Shown: in pieces, positions 48,781-61,740 of the stretch
Layout of the letters: the number at the start of each line of letters is the position of its first letter
How positions within the stretch are numbered: the first letter of the stretch is position 1
Assembly (NCBI GenBank): GCA_003342815.1
Contig: PTEX01000150.1
Location: 1,634,168 to 1,698,167, forward strand
Length of the DNA stretch: 64,000 nt
Direction: 5' to 3'
DNA from: Eudromia elegans
Taxonomy: Eukaryota > Chordata > Aves > Tinamiformes > Tinamidae
The notes under the pieces: model-generated
What the model saw: the letters and a program-made list of their open reading frames with translations, nothing else
What the model was told of the DNA's origin: nothing
Database searches by the model: none
Translations under genes and position numbers: made by a program

Positions 48781-51249
48781 AGAAAAATTGGTGTTAACTG
48801 ACTGTTGAGTACATTTAGGTTGCAATGGAAATAACTATTATGTTAATACGATTTTGAGGCACTTAGATGAGCATTTACAATACTGCAGAAGTTTTCTAGA
48901 AATGGTTGGCTTATGCAAAGCAGCAGTGGAGGATCTGATGCTGAAAATTGATTGCAAATGAAAAATGAGCTGCAAAAGAGGGAAGAAAATTAGTCCCACG
49001 TATTTCCATCTTTTTTATCGATGCTACTGGCCTCAGTGAAGGCTGAGGATATTCTCACCTGTAGTCAAAATTATTTCTGTAAGTCTGTATATCCCTCAGT
49101 AATTGAAGTGGTTTAAGTGTTGCTCACCAGAAAAGAAATGTGTGGAGAGTGTGGTCTGCAGGTCATCTTCTAGGTGAGCAATCTCTCTCAGTGGGGAGGA
49201 GGAAAGGAGACAATTTTCTCAACAAGCCCCTTCAGATGATGTAGAGAACCTCTCTATTCCACAGAGAGCAAATTTGTGAAGGAGGGCAGCACCTTTAAAA
49301 AGAGAGACTAGGTTGTGGATTGAACATTCAAGATGATTATTTTCTTGAAAGAGAGTCTCACAGTGAGTTTCAGAGCAAGTTTAGAAGGGCAGTGGTTACA
49401 TTCTCATTTATATAATTAAATACAAAATAATACTATTACTTTTAATTAATGATGCCTCCTTACTTTTTTGACATCTTTTCTGTTTATCGTTTCCTGTGTT
49501 TATTTCCTAATGTGCACTGTCTGCAGGCTCAATATTAGTATTTTTGCTGTTCTAGTGAGAGAATCTAGCAGTTCTAGTTGTGCTTTAAAAAAAATTGTCA
49601 GAAATAAGTAAAGGCTTTTTGCAGACTGGTACATTTTTCCATCGCTGCACTCTTTTCTCTGTTACTTCCCCATTTGTCTAACCTAATATTTGTATTAGGA
49701 TGTCTCTATAGAAATGTGTGTGTGTGTGTATAAGAAGGAAGGAGTTGTACGGGCATCAGGGTAAGGCAGTTTTGTCTTTTAAAATGTTTTTTGGGAGGGT
49801 GCAGTTCAAAATTTCTGTCAAAATTCTGTTAAATGTGAAGGAAGCGCTTGCTGGTTGGTGTGAGGCAGGGTGTGTGGTGGGGTTTTTTGTTTGTTTTTAA
49901 ACTACTCCCCCTTATGGTCTGCATTCTGTGCTTCTGGTCCTCTGCAGTTTAGCAGTTTTATAATCATTTTATTACCTAGTAGCAAAACACAGCTCTTTGC
50001 TGTGTTGAAGCATAGCAACATATTTATTTTAGAAAGAAATGTGTCTTTGCATTTTTGAGCAAATTAATACTGAGAATTAAAAGCTTTTGGTGTAATGTAG
50101 ATCCAAGTGTCAACAAAAGGAAAAAAGTACAGCCTGCAAAGGGCAGGAGGAGGAAGGTAGAGGGGTGGTTTTTAACCATGGGAAGTGCAAATGCTGTATA
50201 ATCCCTTTCCATTCTCTGACTGATGATGAACTACATGTACTGCCTGTTACAGCAGTATTGATTGCAATCAGATGATAAAATCATGGCATAGAGAAAGAAA
50301 CCACTGCAGTGAAAATGAAAAGATGGAAATGTAATAAAATTTTTTATTCAAAACTGATTTATTGGAATAAAATGAAAAAGAGATTCCCATAACAGCTGAG
50401 GGTTAGTCATGGGAATAACAAAATGCGAGAATATAATCATTTTATAATAAAATTCTTTATGAATTGTATATTTATCTTCAACAGCCATCCTGCACTTTGC
50501 ATCAACATTCCTAATGCTGCAGATTTTCCTCACTCACAGCTTTAGCTTTACTTACAATTAATCCACTGGTATTATAGTGATGGAGATTCTTGCTGGAATG
50601 CATTAACTTCCTCCTTTAAATCCCCCCTGAGGCAAACCACTTGAAAAATATTTCCTTTGTCTAGGACACACAATTTAGTAGCTCACTTCTTACCCTGAGA
50701 TAGCAGTTCTTTTGCAGTGATTTATGCATACTATTCAAATACAAAAACTGCATTAAATTATGTTGCATTAAAAGATCTGAGACGTGCTTTCCATTACTTA
50801 GGCACAATTGTGTAAGGAAAAATGTAGGTCTGATTGTGTATACCATGCTTACAGAAAAACAGAATCACTAAAATGTGAAGTTATTACAAGTTGAGTAATT
50901 TGTCACTTACAGAGGCTGCCTGCAGATTCATGCATGGCTTTATGTTTACATACACCTTTAATATTGTTCATTAACAAATTTGGTAGGCTGATCTGTGCCC
51001 TATTTCAAAAGACGTGCATAAAGGCTTCTGCAGGGGCTATTCCATAGCCTCTGAAATGACTGGTGTGTGTTTTGTGATTCTAACTGAATGTGTCCATAAA
51101 ATCCAACCAAAATCCGTTGCAATTTTTGGCTGATCTTTGTTCCTTCTTCAGTTGTCACAGTGGAACAATGGCCGCCAAATCTTTTGTGGCAACTTTCTAC
51201 GTTTTGGAGTGCTGCTATAATGCTCTTCCTTTATCTCCTCGATTCTAAA
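48781..51249. other. Intergenic, nothing named
   Basis: AT-rich unique sequence with the (TG)7 run at 49715. No RNA gene, exon or repeat family recognised. Confidence 0.6.
49715..49729 (+). repeat. (TG)7 microsatellite
   Basis: Short TG run in the intergenic part. Confidence 0.8.
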
Positions 51250-52185
51250 TTTACCGCTTTATCTCCAAGCTGTATAAGCTCAATTCCTTCAGCTTTTCCC
51301 ACAGATCCTGTTTCCTAAACTCTCTTGCTGTTGTGCTTCTACCCTAGTGGATTGTCATTCGTTCTTAGAGTGCAGCGGCCAGTGCTGAACACAGTAATCT
51401 CACTGGGGCTTTGCCAGACCTGAATAAAAGGGAATAATTACTCTTTGTGCTATATATTACATTGTTGACTCTTTAGTTTTTTGATCTCCCGTATGGTTTT
51501 CTGCCTACAAAGACATTTCCTGTCCTATATTTAACTTTATTCCCTCATTAGATTTCTCTTCCCAAAGCATACCACTTTGTGATTGTCTTTTTTTAATACA
51601 TATTTTGTCTAGTTAATTTTTGTCTACTTCTTGCATTCTTGAGACTTATAAATTTTAATGTGGTTTTCATCCTTGAAAGGTCTTTGCAACGTTCACCAAC
51701 CTGATGTCGCCATCCAACTGCGGCAGCTCACTCTGCATTTCACCATCCAAGTTGTCAATGAAGTGGTCGGTAAAACCGGCCCTGGGACGAACTCCTGGGG
51801 ATCTCCCCTAGAAGCCATCTCGGCCAGACAGAGAAGAGGTAATTTCTGCACTGAGAACAAATTCTCAAGCGTCGAGCACCTACCAGTTTGCCAATTACCT
51901 CTGGAACTTACTGTCTCAGCTTATGAACGTGTTGTGTGGGACAGCATCAAAAACTCATTGTTGTCAAGATGCATCATATCTGTCGTTTCCCACTTACCTG
52001 CTGGAGTAATTACCCTGTCAGAGAGGGCGATTAGCTTCACTTGATGTAAGTATTTTCTTGATGAACCCATTTTGACTTTTAAAAATTATCCTAATCTTCC
52101 AGGTATTTACAAATTCTTTACTTAATAAGTTGTTCTATTTCAAGGGATAAAGGTTAGGCTGACAGGTGTAGAATACTGTGTTCTC
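51250..52185 (-). mobile_element. Ancient CR1-like LINE, reverse-transcriptase region, antisense to +
   Basis: Several blocks line up in order with antisense CR1: TGCTGAACACAGTAATCTCA at 51383-51402 (usual CTGAACACAGTACTC), ACCGGCCCTGGGACGAACTC near 51776 (usual ACCGGCCCCAGTACTGA.CC), CATCAAAAACTCATTGTTGT near 51945 (usual TCAAAAGCCTTGCTGAAGTC) and GTTAGGCTGACAGGTGTAGA near 52153 (usual GTCAGGCTGACAGGCCTGTAG). The 128-codon + strand frame at 51658-52044 is a shadow of this element. Divergence is high, so it is much older than the copy at 38.8 kb. Confidence 0.7.
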
Positions 52186-55100
52186 TATCCTCTATTTTAA
52201 AAGTATGTATTGCATTAATACTTTTCTAGGATTTAAGGACCTTTTCCATTTACTGTTATTTCTTGAAAATGACTGTTAGTGGTTCAAAGGTTACTTCAGC
52301 AAATGCCCTGAACATTTATGGTGAATTTTGTCCAAAGCCACTAACTTCAGCACCTCTAACTTTGGTATGAGCATTGCAGAACTAGGGCAGGGCTCTAACG
52401 TGTGCATTATGGTCTGGACACTAGTAGCCTGATTCTTCATGTGTGCTCTGTGTCAAAAAAAATATTTGGTAAACAACAAAGCACGTGTGCTCATGAAGAC
52501 CCCTGCTCAACCAACAGGAAAGTACAGACTGAAGTGCTTCTGAAATCACTGAGACCTAGTGCATTGCTGAAATTAGTGAGACAACACTGGTGACTCCTCT
52601 GCAAGCAACCCCAGACTACCAGATCTGGAACCTAGTGCAATCCTTTGCTCTGAATTATATTGGAATGTTTTCTTGTTTCAGGAAATTATTTCTCTCATGC
52701 TTGCCTGGGTATAAGGCAAGAGCAGCTGATGGGAAGGAGGGCAGAAACGAGTGTGGTCGCTGCAGATTGCACGTGGAAACCTTAAACCAGGGTACATACC
52801 AGCCTACCCTTGAGCACTTGCTCTGTGTATTGGGCCTTGGACTGACGCATTGGATTGAGCTCCACGCCGACAAGCAAGGCACATGCAGACACCTATGCTG
52901 ATAGGGAATGCATTGGTTCCATTTAAAAAAAGCAGTCAGTCTCAACAGGACACCCCTGTGTCTCTGCCAGGTCCTTTGCTTCTGAGCTGTGTTAATTTAG
53001 ATGGGGCAGCGTGCTGCTGGGCCCCTGCGTCTCTGGGGACTAAACTGACGTGTTTGCATGAGGCTGAGTTATGCCAGGCAAGTGTGTGAGCTCTGAGTTT
53101 GCTGCTCCTTGTCTTTGTAACCTGCTTTCACATTCTTGGTATGTGCGGTACTGCCCCAAGAAAAGTGACAAGTGGTTGAAACAGAGAAGGAACGAGTGGA
53201 ATGAATGTGAATGGAGTGAGCAGCCAGAAAGCAAGTTCTTGAGCCTTTGAGTCTTTCTGCAACGTAGGCAAACGCAGGCACTTACAGCTATCTGCATCTG
53301 AGCATCAGTGTAGTCAACAGAAGGTCTAAAAATGCTTTTTTTCTATGTTGATTCTGAGGGAGTCTATCCAGCCAGCTCAGATGTCTGTCCTGCATTGCAG
53401 TTGTCTACATTTGTCAGAGACATCTCAGATTTAGGCAGGTAAGTTCTGCTGAATGAGTAGCCCTGCCTTCAAAAAGATGCACACCACATATGGTAAGTAA
53501 GGAAAGTATTGGCACGTGTCTATGATTACTTTCTTTTAATTTCTCTGCCCTAGTCTTTCATCTGCCTTCAGTTTTGTCTTGTTAGACTTTAATTTGCTAG
53601 ACGGATGAATCACTTTCTCCGTGGTTAGTGCTTGCTCATTCCTCATTTGCTACTGATGGCAACTTTGGCTTTAGGGGTTGCTTGAGTGGGAGGGGAAGCA
53701 CGTAGCGTGTGCACTCCTTTTGCAGTCTTTTCACAGACCACCTTCCAGATGGCTTGTTACCCACCAGTGGTTCACAGGCAGCTGACTAAATAATGTAAAT
53801 TGAAGACAGCTTGGAGGACGTTTCGTGGAGCTGGTGGTACATCCCAGGAAACTGAACCAATCACTCACTGCCTTTTCCCTGTCCAGCTAAGTTGCACAGA
53901 ACAATTCTGTGGGCTGTGCGCTCAGGAGTACTGGTCGTGTGACTATGAGTGCTCACTAGTAGCTTGCTTAATCCAGCCACTGGTTCTTTTTAAAATGCTG
54001 TACTACAGGTATCAGGGCTGGAAAGCTGAATGTTTATTCCTCTGTTTCATTGCACAGTAAGGTAATGTTGGTCCTTTGAGCTTTAGCTCAAAGACACTGG
54101 TATTGAGCTTTACTCGACCCTTCTTTTCCCTGAGAGAGACAATTTCACACATGTGACCCTTTAAACCAATAAATCAATGGCAAACTAGCAACCTTATTTG
54201 CCTCAATGAGTCAGTTGTTCTGCAGCACATCAGCAGCAAATCTTGTTTAGCTGGCCGGTGCTCTCTACTGCTTCCCTGTTGCACTGAAGATCTGTTTAAA
54301 GCAACAAATTCATGGGTAAGTTTAAGCTTGATAAGGCAAACAAAAAAAGTAACATTTATTTTGTACTGATGCTGTATTAGGTAGTATATGGTACTAGCCA
54401 ATAGGTACTATCACAAAGTAATGCCAGTTCTGAATTTCCTACCTAAAATTGAGATACCGCATTTTAAATTTTAAGAAATTCCCTCCCCTACCAATAAAAA
54501 AAAACCCTCAGAAACTGTAGCATTTATTTAACAGGTGGTGGTGTTGAAATATTTCTATTAGCTTGCTAGCCAACTGTTCTGCCTACTTTATTGGAGTCAA
54601 GTGTGCCCAGTGGAAAAGAAATCCGCATCCTGGAGCTGTGACTGCAGTTTTACGTGACGAAACTTATGGCGCTCATCAGAATTGTTTCTCACCCGTCTCT
54701 GAGCACCTGCCTGCACCAAAGACTGTAAAGCAGCTCCGTGCACATTTCTGTGAAATCCAAACAAGTGCTGTTAAATGCATTTTGTATTAGTCTGTGAGCT
54801 GCTCTGCGCCTGTGAGGCTCTAGGTCTCCGTGAAGTCATCCCTGCGGGGAGTAGCTCTGGGAAGGCTGTTACTCTTTTGGCAATGTGCTTACCATCATAA
54901 CAGACACTGCGTTTGCAGCAGCATCCTTTAAAAGGATGTGAGGCATTCTTAACATCGAGAAAGCTGAGTACTGGTATTTAATAATTACATAATCTAGGAG
55001 TCCTAGTCATGGATAATAACAGTCTGAGTAAGCAGGGTTTTGGGTTTTTTTTTGATAAATACCAAATTTATCCAAGACAAGAGATAAGAGATGAACACAG

Positions 55101-58100
55101 AGAAAGGGAAAAAATACAGGAGGCAATTAATATTATTAAGATCGAACTTCAATTTTTTCGTATTTCTAGACTGCTGGGATAGACTGTAGCCCAGAGAACC
55201 TGGAAAAAAAGCAGAGATCTCAGCTTATGTAAGTGTAAAAGCATGAATGTAGCAGATTCCTTGTGTATTACTCATAAGATGAAAGATATGTTAGCCTGGA
55301 TTCACCTGATCAAGTGTGGATGTCTAAAAAGTAAATATTACTAAGTCAGTTTTCCTGCCTCCCCCTCAAGTCAGTGCAGAGAAATAAGCAATTGCAGGGT
55401 GTCATTTGGTCCATCTTCTGAAGAGGATGTTAAACTAGATTAGATGAATTATGACCTGAGCTCATCTGATTCTTTCCACTGAATGTAGAGGTAGCCTGGA
55501 CAAGTGGCTTAGGTCTGCCCCAAGTATACTGCAGATGGATAATGATGGGGGAATTGGGTCCTACTATGGTATCTTTTCTCCTTCTGTGCACTTTTGCAAG
55601 GCTCAAATATAACCTGAACCTATAATTCTTGATAAATAATGTACATTGTGTATACATGCAATGAAACATGTGCTGACAGTCTTTTTTTGTCTGAAACATG
55701 AAATCAAACAGAACTGAAAAGCTTAAATAGCACGGATTGTTATAAACTCATTATGCCTCTGATTCAGCCCAGTAAAACACTTGTTTCAATCCAGAAACTG
55801 TTTTCCTGACAGAAAAACTTATTACTGAAGCACCCACAGAAATTGGCATGAATAAAATAATTCCTGCATGCTGAAGCTGGGTGCGGTGCATGGAAGCATT
55901 TCCCGTGTCTTGTTTGCATCTGGAAAGAGGACACACACTCCATCTAGGCCATTTGAACTAGGAGCTTTTACTTAATCCTTTCTCAGCTCATTTTATAATC
56001 TGAGCACAAGAAATACCCTGGACCACAAAATAATGTAAAATAGCATCTTCCTCTCCCTCCACCGCCCAGACGCACAATGGTTTTCCAGACTTCCATTGCT
56101 GTTTTCTCCTTCACGTCAAGTGTTCAGCTTAGCCCTTTGCAGTCCGCTTCCACAATCCCTCAATTTAACTTTGGAATGTTGTTAGGATTCATCGCAGTCG
56201 CTGTCACAACAGCCGAGCAGTGGTGTTGGTGGTGATTGGCTGACGACTCCTGCTAGTGGCTAAATTTCAGTGACATGGGAAATCAGCTTTCTACATTCTG
56301 CTTTCACAGCGTCTCGAGATCTATGTTGAAATGTTATTATGTAAATATAAGCTGTATTTATTCCTAAAAAGTATTTTTTTGGAGATGGGTAATGTTAGTA
56401 GACTTTCCAATATGGAATTAATTATAACGTGCTGGCCCATTTTCCATGTTCTGAATCACTAACACTGATAATCAAGTAGCAAAGCAAGTAGCACATCATA
56501 AAATTCCATAATTCCTTTCTTTCTTGTTCTAATTTTTTTTTTTCACAAATATGAAGCATGTGCAATTCCTCAAGAAGCGTAGGTGGGTGTATAAAGAGAT
56601 GTCTATTGATCAAAAGGGAGCGTGGTGAGCATAGAATCTTATTTTCTAGGTGACATAGGCCAAAGCATCAGTTTAAGATCTGAAGTCCTCAGAAAAATAC
56701 CTAGGTATCACCAGCTGCACCTGGGGTGAAGAGAAGAAGCTGGAGGGAATGACCTCGCTTCTCCAGACCCTGCGGCACACTGAATTCTTGGAGAAAGGGA
56801 CCTGTCTTTTCCTTGCTTTCAGACAGAGAAGTATCATCAGATATTCAGGATCACTGAGAACCGTCCACTGCTCCCTTGGGCAGTGCCTGGCAGCACCGAC
56901 ACTGTTAGGTCTCCATGGGGGTTTCTTAAGTGCTCCTGGAATACAGATGAGTGTGATGAATGAGTTATACTCAGCTGAGTGACCCGACTGTCAGGTTTCT
57001 TTGTGCACTGACAATAGAGATAGTAGCATCAATTTAGTAACAAACCTTTCACTAATGCAACAGAGATAACTGCTTTCTTCAGAATTCATTTTCCAGTAAT
57101 ATCTCGTGCCTGCTTTTTAGTATTTTCAGTTATTTTCGAGTGCATTTTTTTTTATTACCAGCACTGTAGGCTCCTTCTTGCTTGCAGCAATTTCATTAGA
57201 ATTTGATGAACTTAAGTGGGGTTTTTTTCTGCTTTCATCTGTAAAAGCAAGAAATAACAGTTCTGTGGAAGGTGAAAGCAGCTTGCGGTAGAAATCTCAA
57301 CTAAAAGAACAGATGAGCCAGCATTTGCAAGAACTGAGATTCAGGGCTTAAGAAAGTGCATAGCTAATTGTACGAACAATTATTTCTGTATTGGATAATG
57401 AGAGTTGCTGAAATTGCTAGTTGTATGAATGAGATCCTGCATTATTTATCAGACATCTTGTTTTACTGGACTGGAAGTCTGCATTTCCCTTTGGCATGGC
57501 TGTTTATGAGATCTAAACCTGACATGCAATGATAACATTCATATGATAAATACATTTTTGCTTTAAAAGGACTAAATCTGTAGTATGTTTAAAGCAAGCC
57601 CATACTGTCTTTCTGTTGTGGGCTACTCTGGGTTTATTGAGCCTTATATTTGGGAATATAGGCACTGATGTATTCAGTTAAATCAATAGTCTATTTAGTT
57701 GAGTATTTTACCTCTCTCTGTTAATAAGCACTTAATATTTCAGAAGTCTAACATACCTAGTTACTTTATCTGAACAGTGTTCTGCATAGAAGGAATACTC
57801 CCTGACCTTGTGAGCTGAATTAGTCATTACAGGAAGTGCGGTTACTTTTATTAATTAAAAGTAGAGAAAAAGAGTATTGAAATACAATATTTAAAGCCCT
57901 CGAGGTCAAACCTACACATGTTAATGCCATTTTGTTTGCTGTTCCACAATACTCTAGCAGTTGTAATATTATCTATTCTAATTCTGCGTAAAGGAATTGG
58001 ATTTCAAATAAACCTATTCCTAAAAGAAGCGTGAAAACAGGGCTAAGTAGAAGTGATCATCCTGTTAGTAACTGTAATTTATCTAGTAATTTGCTATGAT

Positions 58101-58454
58101 TAAATACTTTGACCTTGACGAGTTAGAATAAAAAAGGGAAATAAAAATGTAGGCATTCCGTATAATTGTTTTTCTTTTCAGAAACAGAATTTTTAGGTTT
58201 TTAGTTTTCAGTTCACTTTAGTATAATAGTGGTTATTGCGCAAAATGCTGAAATACTGTAGTCTGTAATATTAATTCCTTCAAAAAGTAGAGATGTTTAA
58301 TAGGGAGCCCTTTTTACACTCACTATGGTTTTAGAACAGAAGAGGCTTAGCAGTCAATTATTTATGAGCATTAAGTACTGAAAGCTTTATTATCTCAGAA
58401 TAATCAATGTTTGGCTTGAGAAGCTTGAGAACCCCAATAGCTAATCTTAAAAGT
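52186..58454. other. Intergenic, nothing named
   Basis: Mostly unique DNA. A 20-bp near-perfect palindrome (CTTTGAGCT-TT-AGCTCAAAG) lies at 54074-54093. Segments at 52590-53090 and 56740-56990 are somewhat more GC-rich with short open frames, but no family or splice pattern supports a gene. Exons of CGA, the expected next gene, were looked for and not seen. Confidence 0.55.
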
Positions 58455-58520
58455 CCTGATCCAGTTTCATTTAAAATAATGACAGAAGTCCTATTGATTT
58501 TAAGTGAAGTGAGCCAAAAA
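58455..58520 (-). repeat. Possible ancient amniote repeat
   Basis: The segment around 58455-58520 (AAAGTCCTGATCCAGTTTCA, then AGTCCTATTGATTTTAAGTG) resembles a widespread old amniote repeat built on CCATTGA-AGTCAATGG. A similar short match (GTAATTCCATTGACTTTCCA) lies at 60270-60289. The family name is not known to me. Confidence 0.25.
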
Positions 58521-61179
58521 GTGTTGCTTTGAGAGATAATTTTCGACAATCTTCTGAAAACATCTGTGAAATAACAGAAAACTTACCTTTTGTTATCCGC
58601 ATTATACTGGGTAATATATTTCAGCAGGCAATAGCTGCTTATTTTAGAATGGTGTATGTCTGTATTTTGCATTTCCCTGGAGAGTCTTGTTTAAGTATCT
58701 ATCTACTGTGCTGACGCCACCCTCCCTGAGAACAGAGAAACAGCAAGTGGAAAAGATACGAGCAAACTTGAAAGGAATTAGGAGACTTGGTGAAAGGTTG
58801 GAATACTGACATATTTTCAGGCTTCATTACAACTGATTTTTTTGTTTAACTCATTCACCTGCTTTTTTTTTTTGTTGTTCTTGAATCCGTAGCAAATCTC
58901 TCTCCTTGTTCTTCAGTCTGTGATGTGATGCTCCTGATCATTCTGTTGGGACCTTTCGTGTTTTTTTGTCTTCAGCAACTCTGATAATTTGTCAGTGTCA
59001 GTCAAGAGCAGTTTGCAGTATTCGGGGCTTTCTGTCCTCTGTTATAGCGTCCATTCTCAGAAGGAAGCCGTCTCTTCTAAATTTACACAAGTTACAAAGG
59101 GTGGTTTTTGATTGCATTTAGAAAAAGTTCTGAAACGTGATTCAATTGTTATTTAAAAAGTCCTCCCAGTCTCAACCTGCTTATCCTTCCAAAACAAGAA
59201 TCCTATCAAAACTACATTTTAACAGATGTGTGTTCTCATTTGCTTGTCTCAAAACTGCGTTTTAGCAGGTGCATATTCTCATTTGCTTGTCTAAAAATTT
59301 ATTTTTTGCCACATTTCTGGTGAATGTGACAACAAGAAATAAGAAAAGTAGGTGCGTGCTCAGTGCTGTGCTGTAGTAAGGCACAGTAACCTTGCATTGC
59401 CCCTGTTAGAAGTGGTAGATTCTGTGAGTCTGCTTAGTACTGACTACACTGTCGTTTTGATATTGGGTTCTATTTATTGGTACTGTGGAGTTGTTATTTC
59501 TGAACGGAAGAGTTTATTTTCTGAAGCAAATGAGCCTTTCACATTCTAGCGCCCTGCTGGTGTTGGGGCTGCCCCGCGACTGCTGGACAGCAGAAAGAAA
59601 AACCTCTGTCTGGTGGGGAAGAGGCAGCATCGGGAAACAGCTTCTGGATAAGCAGATATTGCTAAGCAGGGAAGTAGGACACGTACTCCGAGACAGCATC
59701 TGGCAGAGGAAGCAGAACGAACCCTCCTTTCCAGAGCGAGACAGAGACGGAGGTGTAGGGATGCAGCCCCAAGAAGAGTCCGAAGGTCTGAAACTCCATA
59801 ATACTTAGGTGCTGAGCTCATGCTGATGTTTAATTAATAGAATCTTAGTCTAATTCATAAACATAGTGTCATCGAAGAAACTTGTCAATTTTGCCTTCCC
59901 CCCGCCCCCACCGTCAAAATGACTTTTTCTACTATTAATCCTAGAAAATAAGAAACCGATCTTGACAAAGCATGCTTTGTGCTCCAGTGTGACATGTATG
60001 CTTAGTTGGCTTTTGTTCTATATACTTACTAAGGTAATATCAGAATATCAGAGAAAAAAGGATATCACTGAGTGATTTAAGCACATGCTATTTAATATAT
60101 ATTTTTTTCTAAAATAGTGAGTTACATTCTCTCATTTCTTATTCAGTCGCACATTAAGACAGATTTGACCAAGTATTTTTAGTTAGAGATTTGGAGCGGC
60201 TAAAGTACGAAATCCTCTTAATAAAAATAGGAGGGTTTTTTTTTTTTTTAAACTATCTTTTATACCAGTGTAATTCCATTGACTTTCCAAGGTTTCCTCG
60301 TAATGCATCCTGATATGAAAGGAGTATCAGGTTGTGGACATTTTTATTTTTCGTTATATTGTACAGGTAATCCTATCACTGTACTTGAATTCTTCTAATA
60401 AAGGAACTATTTTGTGTAAATTTTCCTTTTTGCTAGTTGATGATACACTACAATACCTAAGGAAATAGGTACCAACTAGGATTGCATAGTACAGTGACTA
60501 CTTATTTTCCTGATGATGAAGATGAAAAGTATCAAAAGTCAGGTTAGGTTTTCCGTAAGACTACAAAATGAGTTAGAGTTCCTGAAAAAAACAGGACGGA
60601 TGTACTCTATATTCCAGCAGTTTTTATCTCTTTTTGCTTTGAATGACAAGAAGTATTAAGCTTCTGTTGTTCAGGGGAATATTTCTCTCTTTTTTTTTTC
60701 CAGTAGCTTTCATATTTCAACCAGCTTTCATTTTTTAACATGCTTTTGTTATTAAATGATAGAAGGTTGTAGAGGGGCAGAGAGCATCTTTCATTAGACA
60801 GACTGATATAATGGGATAAAAAATAGACAAGTTTGCAGGTATAGAAACCTGTATCCAGAAACAGAGGTCATTTTCAGGACAAAAATACAGATCTGGGAGA
60901 ATTGTTGTAGAGATGAATTGGACAAATAGAGGAGAAAACGCTACCTGACACCCTGAACAGATAAGGTAGGTAGTGAAGGCACAGCTGATGAGGTGGTTGG
61001 TTGCAGTGGACCATAGAGAAGAAGAGATGCTCATGGTAGATGGCAACAGTGAGGGATTTTACTCTAAGCAGAGTCTGATGAAAACAAATATCTGAGTGTG
61101 GAGCTGTTGAATTTAAAGCAGGAGCCACATGGGCCCGTTAACTCGACATGACTCTGGGCTGGGTGGTTCGGCTTTCAGG
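58521..61179. other. Intergenic, mostly unnamed
   Basis: Holds the 43-bp duplication at 59206-59291. A locally GC-rich patch at about 59545-59815 carries a 107-codon + strand frame (59485-59808) of unknown nature, possibly an exon of a non-coding RNA. No family recognised. Confidence 0.5.
59206..59291 (+). repeat. Tandem duplication, 43-bp unit x 2, diverged
   Basis: TCAAAAC...TTCTCATTTGCTTGTC is repeated at exactly 43 bp with several substitutions, so it is an old local duplication. Confidence 0.8.
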
Positions 61180-61355
61180 TGGTCCTTGGAGCAGGTTACC
61201 TTGAGAGGTTGTGGAGTCTCCATTCTTGGAGATATTCAGCAGGTGTCTGGACAGGGTCATGGGCAACATGACCTGTAGGGAGCCCTTCTTGAACAGGGTT
61301 GTTGGAGGAGATGGTCTCTGAAGGTCCCTTCCAACCTCAGTTGCTCTGTGGTTCT
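61180..61355 (+). mobile_element. CR1 LINE 3' end, sense on +
   Basis: GAGAGGTTGTGGAGTCTCCA and CTTGGAGATATTCAGCAGGT, followed by GACAGGGTCATGGGCAAC, then GGTCCCTTCCAACCTCAGTT and CTCTGTGGTTCT, reproduce the 3' end of CR1 in sense orientation, with its terminal repeat reduced. Moderately diverged. Confidence 0.85.
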
Positions 61356-61489
61356 TGCAGTGAGTGCTTGTCCTCACTGCCTGTCTTGGGCCGGCATAAA
61401 CACCCGTATGATCATCTGGGGAGCCACATCAGGGAGTGGGTCTGGCCTAACCTTTCTTTTTTCTGTTCTGGGATCTAGCCAGGTGCCTT

Positions 61490-61740
61490 TGGTCCAGCCC
61501 AGTGTGCAGCTCCCTGGGGCGCAGCTGGAATTCGGGTGAGAAGACAACGCCAGGGAGGAAGGCAGCACGGAGCACCCTGGCAGCATGCCAGGCTTCTGCC
61601 AGGCTGAAGCAGTTGTGGGATTGTGACCTGGCCATGGGTGAGAGAGTCAAGGCAAGGGACAAGGAAACTGAATGGCAGAAATCCAGGTGCATGGCATTCA
61701 ACAAATCCAACTGTACTCTAAAATCTTGAAGAGACTAATT
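61490..61740 (+). mobile_element. Possible second CR1 piece
   Basis: Immediately after a CR1 3' end, the + strand encodes CMAFNKSNC at about 61688-61714, resembling the M-x-F-N-K-x-K-C segment downstream of the CR1 reverse-transcriptase core. It lies on the wrong side of the preceding 3' end to belong to the same copy, so would be a separate fragment. Weak. Confidence 0.25.

Noticed and set aside
51658..52044. 128-codon + strand frame as a new gene
   Set aside because: It is the antisense of an old CR1-like reverse-transcriptase region.
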